Assembly: GCA_036652055.1 (NCBI GenBank)
Contig: JAVVWP010000005.1
Location: 10,558 to 74,557, forward strand
Source of the DNA: Fimenecus sp036652055
Lineage (GTDB): Bacteria > Bacillota > Clostridia > Oscillospirales > Acutalibacteraceae
Direction: 5' to 3'
Length of the DNA: 64,000 bases
Below are positions 58,837 through 64,000 of this stretch, piece after piece (positions within the stretch are counted from its first letter, which is position 1; each line of letters opens with the position of its first letter). The position numbers and the translations under genes were made by a program. A model generated the notes under the pieces. It did not search any database. It saw only the letters and a program-made list of their open reading frames with translations, and had not been told where the DNA came from.

Positions 58837-61602
58837 ATGAAAAGTCTAAATGAAATTAAAACAGATTTTATGGAACTTTCTCTGCCAATTGGTTTACTAA
58901 TTGTAAAAGCAACTCCTAAACTCGAAATTCTATTTGCTAATGAAATGTTTGCAAAAATGCTTAAATTTGATAGCACCGATGAACTATTAAACATCTACGG
59001 AAAATCATCTTGGGAATTTATTTACAAAGATGATTTTGAAAGGCTAAGGAAAGCCTCCAGCGAGCGAAAAGGAAGGTTTGAACCTTATGAAATAAGATAT
59101 AGAGTTGTCCGAAAAGATGGCAGTCTTATTTGGGTTAATCAAAATTCACGACATACATATGATGAAAATGGAAATGAAATAATTTTTGCATATTACACAG
59201 ATATAACTTCAAACACGAAAACAGAATATGCCCTTCGTGAAAGCGAATTTAGATATGCTACTGCCATAAAAGCATCAAATATTAATATTTGGGAATATAG
59301 CTATCTTGCAGACACTATGACAATTTTTTCAACCTCACCAAAAGTAAATCCAAAAGACTTAATAATTCCTAATTATCTTCATTCGGTTGTTGAAGAAAAT
59401 CACATTCGAAGTGATAGCGCTCCCCTGCTTTTTAATATGATAAACAGGCTGAAAAACGGTGAAAAAGAAATAAGCGCTGACCTTTGGATTCGTGAAAATG
59501 AAAATGATGATTTCTGGTGTGAGCGTGTAACTTATACTAATATATTTGATGATAATGATAAGCCTGTAAAAGCATATTGCATTGGGCATGATGTTACACG
59601 AGAAAAAGAAGCAGAAAAGAGATACCTTGATGAATTATCATACCGTGAAGCAATGCAGAAAGCAACAATGGCATCAATTAATGTTAATTTAACAAAGAAT
59701 GTTATTTTGGATTACAAAAGCAACTTTCCTGAAGTTGTCGCACATATGAATGCTGCAAAATCAGCTCAAGAATATTTTGAGCGTCTTTACACAGAAATTT
59801 CGACTGATGAAATGCGTAAAAATTGTATGGAAGTTTTTAATTGTGATGCACTTTTAAAACAGTTTGCAGACGGAAAGACTACTCTTTCAATGGAACTAAC
59901 CAGAAAAATTGAAGGAAGAAGATATTGGACTGTTTTAACAGTTCATATGATGAAAAAACCTGAAAGTAATGAAATAGTTGCTTTTTTGTATTCTACAAAT
60001 GTTACCACAGAAAGAACAATGCAAAATGTTATGAATGCAATTGTAAAAACCGACTATGACTTCTTAGTGGTAGTTGATGCTATAAGGAACTCGGCAGTTA
60101 GATACAGCGAAAATAATTATGGACAAGCATATGCTTTTGAAAGTGAAAACTTTGAAGAAGAAACGCATGAATATATTCGCAATTACATCTGCCCTGTGGA
60201 CATTAAGCGAGTTCTTCACGAATTTACAATTAAAAATATTACAAATGAACTTGATAAAAATAAAACTTATAGCATTTTTTACACTGTGCCAAATCCAAGT
60301 GGAGGTGTATTTCAAAAGCAACTGCGTTTTTGCTATATAAATTCTGAGCTTAAAAGTTTTTTAATGACGAGAGTAGATATTACCGATGCAGTAATAGAAC
60401 AGAAAAGACAAAACGATGAGCTTGTTGCTGCCGTTAAAATGGCTGAACAAGCTAATGCAGCTAAATCTGAATTTTTATCTCGAATTAGCCATGAAATAAG
60501 AACCCCGATAAACGCAATTATGGGTATGGACCAGCTTGCACTTCAGCGTTTAGAAGATAAAGATTTTGTTAAGGAATGTATTAACAAATCACAATATGCT
60601 TCAAATTATCTATTACTTCTAATTAATGATATTTTAGATATGTCAAAAATCGAAAGCGGTAAAATCACACTGCAAAATGATATAATCTATTGTAAAAAAT
60701 TCTTAGACTCGATTGACACAATTGTTGGTACGCAAGCAAGAGCAAAAGGAGTTAACTTCAATATAAAAGGGTTTGATGGTAGTAAAACAAGATATTGGGG
60801 TGACGGTGTAAGACTGCAACAAATTTTGATTAATGTTTTATCTAATGCTATTAAGTTTACACCAAGCGGTGGAAATGTTAGTTTAGATATTTCAAAAATT
60901 AATTCTGACGAAACCAAAACAACGGTTTGCTTTAAAATCACTGACACAGGAATTGGTATAAGTGAAAAGTTTTTACCAAATATTTTTAACCCATTTTCAC
61001 AAGAACATAACAGCTCAACCTCTGGATATGGTGGAAGTGGCTTAGGACTTGCTATTTCTAAAAATTTAGCACAACTTATGGGCGGAAATATCGAGGTTGA
61101 AAGTGTTGTTGACAAAGGTACTACCTTTAGAGTTAATATTCCACTCGCTTTTGTAAGTGATTTAGAACAATCTGCAGAGGAACAGCATCTTCCAGAAGAA
61201 ATTGAATCATATGACTTTACAGGTAAAAGGATTTTGCTAATTGAAGACCACGAGTTAAATATAATTGTTGCAAAAAAGCTATTAGAATTTAAAAATGCTA
61301 TTGTTGATGTTGCGGTAAATGGTAAAATAGGTCTTGATATGTTTAGCTCCTCTGAGGAATATACATATGATGCTATCCTTATGGACATCAGAATGCCTGT
61401 TATGGACGGTTTAGAGGCTGCAAAAAGCATTCGTAATTTAGACAAAGAGTGGGCAAAGCTTGTGCCTATAATTGCAATGTCTGCCAACGCCTTTGATGAA
61501 GATGTTATTAAATCAAAAGAAGCTGGAATGAATGCTCATCTTGCAAAACCTGTTAATTCAAAATTATTATATAAAACACTGAGCAATCTTTTTGTGAAAT
61601 AG
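58837..61602 (+). CDS. Hybrid sensor histidine kinase/response regulator, soluble, PAS-containing
   Basis: The 921-residue cytoplasmic protein has no membrane segment. An N-terminal PAS domain (about 15-130; SLIWVNQNSRHTYDENGNEI) is followed by a second PAS-like domain and a divergent region. A coiled linker leads to HisKA with H552 (SRISHEIRTPINAIMG), HATPase_c (N box LSNAIKFTP, GTGIG-like DTGIGISE, GYGGSGLGLAISK) and a C-terminal REC domain with phospho-acceptor D850 (LMDIRMPVMDG). No Hpt domain or DNA-binding output is present. The phosphate target is unknown. GAGGGGTG lies before the ATG. Confidence 0.93.
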   Translation: MKSLNEIKTDFMELSLPIGLLIVKATPKLEILFANEMFAKMLKFDSTDELLNIYGKSSWEFIYKDDFERLRKASSERKGRFEPYEIRYRVVRKDGSLIWVNQNSRHTYDENGNEIIFAYYTDITSNTKTEYALRESEFRYATAIKASNINIWEYSYLADTMTIFSTSPKVNPKDLIIPNYLHSVVEENHIRSDSAPLLFNMINRLKNGEKEISADLWIRENENDDFWCERVTYTNIFDDNDKPVKAYCIGHDVTREKEAEKRYLDELSYREAMQKATMASINVNLTKNVILDYKSNFPEVVAHMNAAKSAQEYFERLYTEISTDEMRKNCMEVFNCDALLKQFADGKTTLSMELTRKIEGRRYWTVLTVHMMKKPESNEIVAFLYSTNVTTERTMQNVMNAIVKTDYDFLVVVDAIRNSAVRYSENNYGQAYAFESENFEEETHEYIRNYICPVDIKRVLHEFTIKNITNELDKNKTYSIFYTVPNPSGGVFQKQLRFCYINSELKSFLMTRVDITDAVIEQKRQNDELVAAVKMAEQANAAKSEFLSRISHEIRTPINAIMGMDQLALQRLEDKDFVKECINKSQYASNYLLLLINDILDMSKIESGKITLQNDIIYCKKFLDSIDTIVGTQARAKGVNFNIKGFDGSKTRYWGDGVRLQQILINVLSNAIKFTPSGGNVSLDISKINSDETKTTVCFKITDTGIGISEKFLPNIFNPFSQEHNSSTSGYGGSGLGLAISKNLAQLMGGNIEVESVVDKGTTFRVNIPLAFVSDLEQSAEEQHLPEEIESYDFTGKRILLIEDHELNIIVAKKLLEFKNAIVDVAVNGKIGLDMFSSSEEYTYDAILMDIRMPVMDGLEAAKSIRNLDKEWAKLVPIIAMSANAFDEDVIKSKEAGMNAHLAKPVNSKLLYKTLSNLFVK

Positions 61603-61610
61603 TAAAAAAA

Positions 61611-61660
61611 TAAAATCTCATATAGTCGGCGATTAAATGCCTGCTATATGAGATTTTTTT
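61611..61660. terminator. Bidirectional terminator after the hybrid kinase
   Basis: Arms at 61612-61630 and 61639-61657 pair over about 19 positions with a small mismatch, followed by a T-run on the right and an A-rich left flank. The lipoprotein gene converges on it. Confidence 0.88.
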
Positions 61661-61663
61661 ATA

Positions 61664-63931
61664 TTAGTTAATTCTAAGACAGCTCATTGGTTCAATCGTT
61701 ATTGAATTTATTGTTATTGGTTTATCATTATAATTAAAATAAATAATGATGCTGTTATTATATTCTGTAACAAAAACTCCATCTTGAATTTTATAATGTG
61801 AAGTCATTCTTGCATTTCTTAAATTTCCAATTGTTGAATTGCTAATAGCATAATTTTCGGCTGCTTTTGCAACATTATTTTCATAATTATATTTAGCATC
61901 AATCGCTGGAATTTCAGTTTTTTCATAATAAAATTTATATGATGGAATTGCTCCATATTCTACCGATTTTAAAAACGCTTTGTCAGGATTTTCTGCTTCA
62001 TTTATCGGTGTTAAAGAATAATCAACAATACCATGCAAAACCAATTGCACAAAAGGAACACTTAAATATCCTTCTGTTTCAGGGTAAACAGTTGATGATG
62101 GGATATTCGCAATAACATCTGCATTTTTTAAAATATAGAAATTACCACCATCAATCATCACTTTATGTCCCGTAGACAACATTTCAGTTTGCGATTTTAA
62201 AATGTTTTGTGCATTAACTCTGCTATGAAAATCATTTGAATAATCAGAATACAAATAATTCCCTGCATCATTTATTGCATAGCCATCAAAAGTATAATCC
62301 TTATTGTTGGTTATAAAACTCGAAACATTTTTTTCCATATCAGATAGTGCTGAAGCATATCTTGTATTTGTTTGCTTCCCTGCAAATTCAGAAAGTGGAT
62401 TTGTCTTTTCATAAGAAAGATTTTTACCTGCAATGTTTTTTGCTGAATTTTTTGAAACTGATGCTCCATTTTTGTTAAATGAATTTAAATCTGTTCCTAC
62501 AAACATCGTGAATTTTTGCGTTGATACATATTGCTTTAGACTTTCGAACGATTTTTTATTTCCAAGTTTTGTCGATATTTTAGCTTTTGAAAGAATGCTC
62601 TGACTATCGCCTCCATCTAAAACATCATCATATTTTAAATAAATATTATTTATACTTTTAGCTTTCATCAAAGTTAGAAGCTCTTGTGTATCTTCAAAAG
62701 TTGATAGCTTTTTATAAGAACTTTTCCCATTTTTAGATACTAAACCTTGTGTTTCTAAGAGTAGTGGAAGATATTCTGAATTGGTTAAGGTTTTAGTCGA
62801 AAGCACTGATGCTCTTATAAGCATTTCTCTGCACGCCGCTGCCATTCCTGAATAGCTTGCATTTTTATTAGATAAGAAACGATAGCAGACATCTATTTCA
62901 CCATTAAATTTATCACCAATATATTTCGTTCGTTTTCCTACTGTATCACTATAAGATATATTAGTTATCTTGAACGATGAAAATACTCGATTAGAAGTTC
63001 CCGAGCCATTAAATCTTTGAGAACTAATAGTTGAAATAGCGTCGCCTGACTGTATAAGTGCTAAGAACGCACTTTCTCCCGATTTAAATCCAAAAGCTGG
63101 AATCATTGCTTTTGCAGAAGTTATATCTTTTACATCTTCCTTTTTATCTTCTGCTTGAGAATATGTTGCAAAATCCTTACCATAAACATCAAAATGCCTT
63201 AATTCGTAAGCGTCTTCAGCTTTAACACCAGTCATAAGCGTTGCTCCGCTGCCATCAGGGAGCAAAATATAATCACTTGGTTCGCTTTTAATATTAGCCC
63301 CAAAATGGCTTAAAAGCTCTATATCTTCAACTTGATACCCTTCGCTGATTGACATATCTCCGCAATCAATTTTTGCGTGAAAAGCACCATCTGCCAAAGA
63401 AAAAGTAACTGTCATAGATACATAAAGTTCGTTACCTGCCAAAAGCTCTGTGCTACTATTTGCAACTTCTTTTGTCAAAGCCATATTATAAGTTATTTGT
63501 ATTCCACCACTGATTGGCTTAAATGAGGCTGATGAAAATGCAACCGAATTATCTTGAGAATTGATTTTGTAAATCGTATCCCCTTTTGAAACTTTAAGAT
63601 TTAGAACTGCTGCTTTTTCTTCAGTTTGGTCTTTTTCCATTTGAGGAAGAGAATACCAAATTTTTCCTGTTCCCGTTTCTTTGACCGCTATTGAATAGGT
63701 ATTATTGTCAAAATAAAGCTCAATAAGACCTGAACGAGCAACAAATATTAACTTTTTACTATCGATAATATGATTTTTTGCCTCTGTGTAAGAGCAATCC
63801 TGCTCTTTTAAATCGCTTATAGTTATTTTATTAATCTTAGTACTACTGCCGCACGCAGAAAAAAGAGTAATCAGCATTATAAGACACAGACCTATCGACA
63901 ATATTCTTTTTATAATATTGTAGAATTTCAT
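61664..63931 (-). CDS. DUF5696-like secreted lipoprotein
   Basis: The 755-residue protein has a signal peptide ending in lipobox LFSAC, then an N-terminal beta-rich region (LYFDNNTYSIAVKETGTGKIWYSLP) and a long central region with probable TIM-barrel features (YLKYDDVLDGG, MFVGTDLNSFNKNG, YTFDGYAINDAGNYLYSDYS). The C-terminal part is beta-rich. The overall plan matches DUF5696 proteins, often found near sugar ABC transporters in Firmicutes and suspected to be glycan-active. No activity is proven. GGAGAG lies before ATG 63931; the first five codons of a longer frame are rejected. Confidence 0.72.
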   Translation of the reverse strand: MKFYNIIKRILSIGLCLIMLITLFSACGSSTKINKITISDLKEQDCSYTEAKNHIIDSKKLIFVARSGLIELYFDNNTYSIAVKETGTGKIWYSLPQMEKDQTEEKAAVLNLKVSKGDTIYKINSQDNSVAFSSASFKPISGGIQITYNMALTKEVANSSTELLAGNELYVSMTVTFSLADGAFHAKIDCGDMSISEGYQVEDIELLSHFGANIKSEPSDYILLPDGSGATLMTGVKAEDAYELRHFDVYGKDFATYSQAEDKKEDVKDITSAKAMIPAFGFKSGESAFLALIQSGDAISTISSQRFNGSGTSNRVFSSFKITNISYSDTVGKRTKYIGDKFNGEIDVCYRFLSNKNASYSGMAAACREMLIRASVLSTKTLTNSEYLPLLLETQGLVSKNGKSSYKKLSTFEDTQELLTLMKAKSINNIYLKYDDVLDGGDSQSILSKAKISTKLGNKKSFESLKQYVSTQKFTMFVGTDLNSFNKNGASVSKNSAKNIAGKNLSYEKTNPLSEFAGKQTNTRYASALSDMEKNVSSFITNNKDYTFDGYAINDAGNYLYSDYSNDFHSRVNAQNILKSQTEMLSTGHKVMIDGGNFYILKNADVIANIPSSTVYPETEGYLSVPFVQLVLHGIVDYSLTPINEAENPDKAFLKSVEYGAIPSYKFYYEKTEIPAIDAKYNYENNVAKAAENYAISNSTIGNLRNARMTSHYKIQDGVFVTEYNNSIIIYFNYNDKPITINSITIEPMSCLRIN

Positions 63932-64000
63932 TATTATACTCTCCATCTTTTTTATAAAATGTGTGTAACATAATGAGGATTATATCACATATTAATAAAA

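Noticed and set aside
60687..61487. Long minus-strand frame opposite the hybrid kinase
   Set aside because: Serine/leucine-rich mirror of the HATPase and REC coding region with no start signal.

Overview
The window is a low-GC, endospore-forming member of the Bacillota, most likely a Clostridia of the Ruminococcaceae/Oscillospiraceae type. The evidence is AT-rich DNA, GGAGG-type ribosome sites, T-box and lysine riboswitch control, HPr kinase, ROK glucokinase, Rex, and sporulation genes (spoIIM, an alpha/beta SASP, tepA-ylzJ-spoIIIE/ftsK). It is almost entirely chromosomal core. I see no rRNA, tRNA, CRISPR array or intact insertion sequence.

Layout. 1-2.4 kb: 3' end of recN, then a tyrosine T-box and tyrS. 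2.4-6.0 kb (minus): a lysine operon asd-dapA-dapB plus a free-standing aspartokinase-type ACT protein, under a lysine riboswitch. 6.0-10.9 kb: queA-tgt, yajC, a TIGR04086-like membrane protein, spoIIM, and convergent xerD. 10.9-12.26 kb: a gene-free stretch of about 1.4 kb crowded with perfect inverted repeats and a possible IS end. 12.26-19.2 kb (minus): what looks like a complete D-allose operon (lacI, alsA, alsC, alsE, alsK, alsB, rpiB) with a palindromic operator. 19.5-25.1 kb (minus): hprK-glk-murB-rapZ-whiA and another ROK kinase. 25.3-26.9 kb: a GT4 glycosyltransferase and a SASP. 26.9-37.2 kb (minus): a membrane-anchored PrsA/parvulin protein, a structured RNA, rpsB-tsf with a structured leader, DUF3006/MBL/YgiQ genes and tepA-ylzJ-ftsK. 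37.4-41.2 kb (plus): acn-icd-rex. 41.3-50.2 kb (minus): a zinc-ribbon protein coupled to a cohesin-like surface protein, an amino-acid ABC transporter, a polysaccharide deacetylase, clpX-clpP-tig and a phosphoesterase. 50.3 kb: a Cys-rich DUF1540 peptide. 50.5-55.6 kb (minus): thrC, yraN, rnhB, rbgA, two signal peptidases and rplS with a leader. 55.9-58.6 kb: thioredoxin, a Crp/Fnr regulator and a CoA-disulfide reductase-rhodanese. 58.8-63.9 kb: a soluble hybrid histidine kinase and a DUF5696-like lipoprotein.

How the genes work together. The main logic is housekeeping: lysine synthesis with feedback at RNA and possibly protein level, tRNA charging and queuosine modification, protein folding and turnover (tig-clpP-clpX), ribosomal proteins with leaders, and sugar entry. 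AlsABC would import allose, AlsK phosphorylate it, RpiB isomerise it to allulose-6-P and AlsE epimerise that to fructose-6-P. HPrK supplies catabolite control, and Rex ties the oxidative TCA branch to NADH.

No clearly new multi-gene system was found. The best leads are the hairpin-rich gene-free region beside xerD, the rod-like RNA after tsf, the stand-alone ACT protein in the lysine operon, the Clostridial allose operon with its LacI-type operator, and the cohesin-like protein translationally coupled to a zinc ribbon. Protein families were recognised by eye from motifs and remembered sequences; no database search was run.
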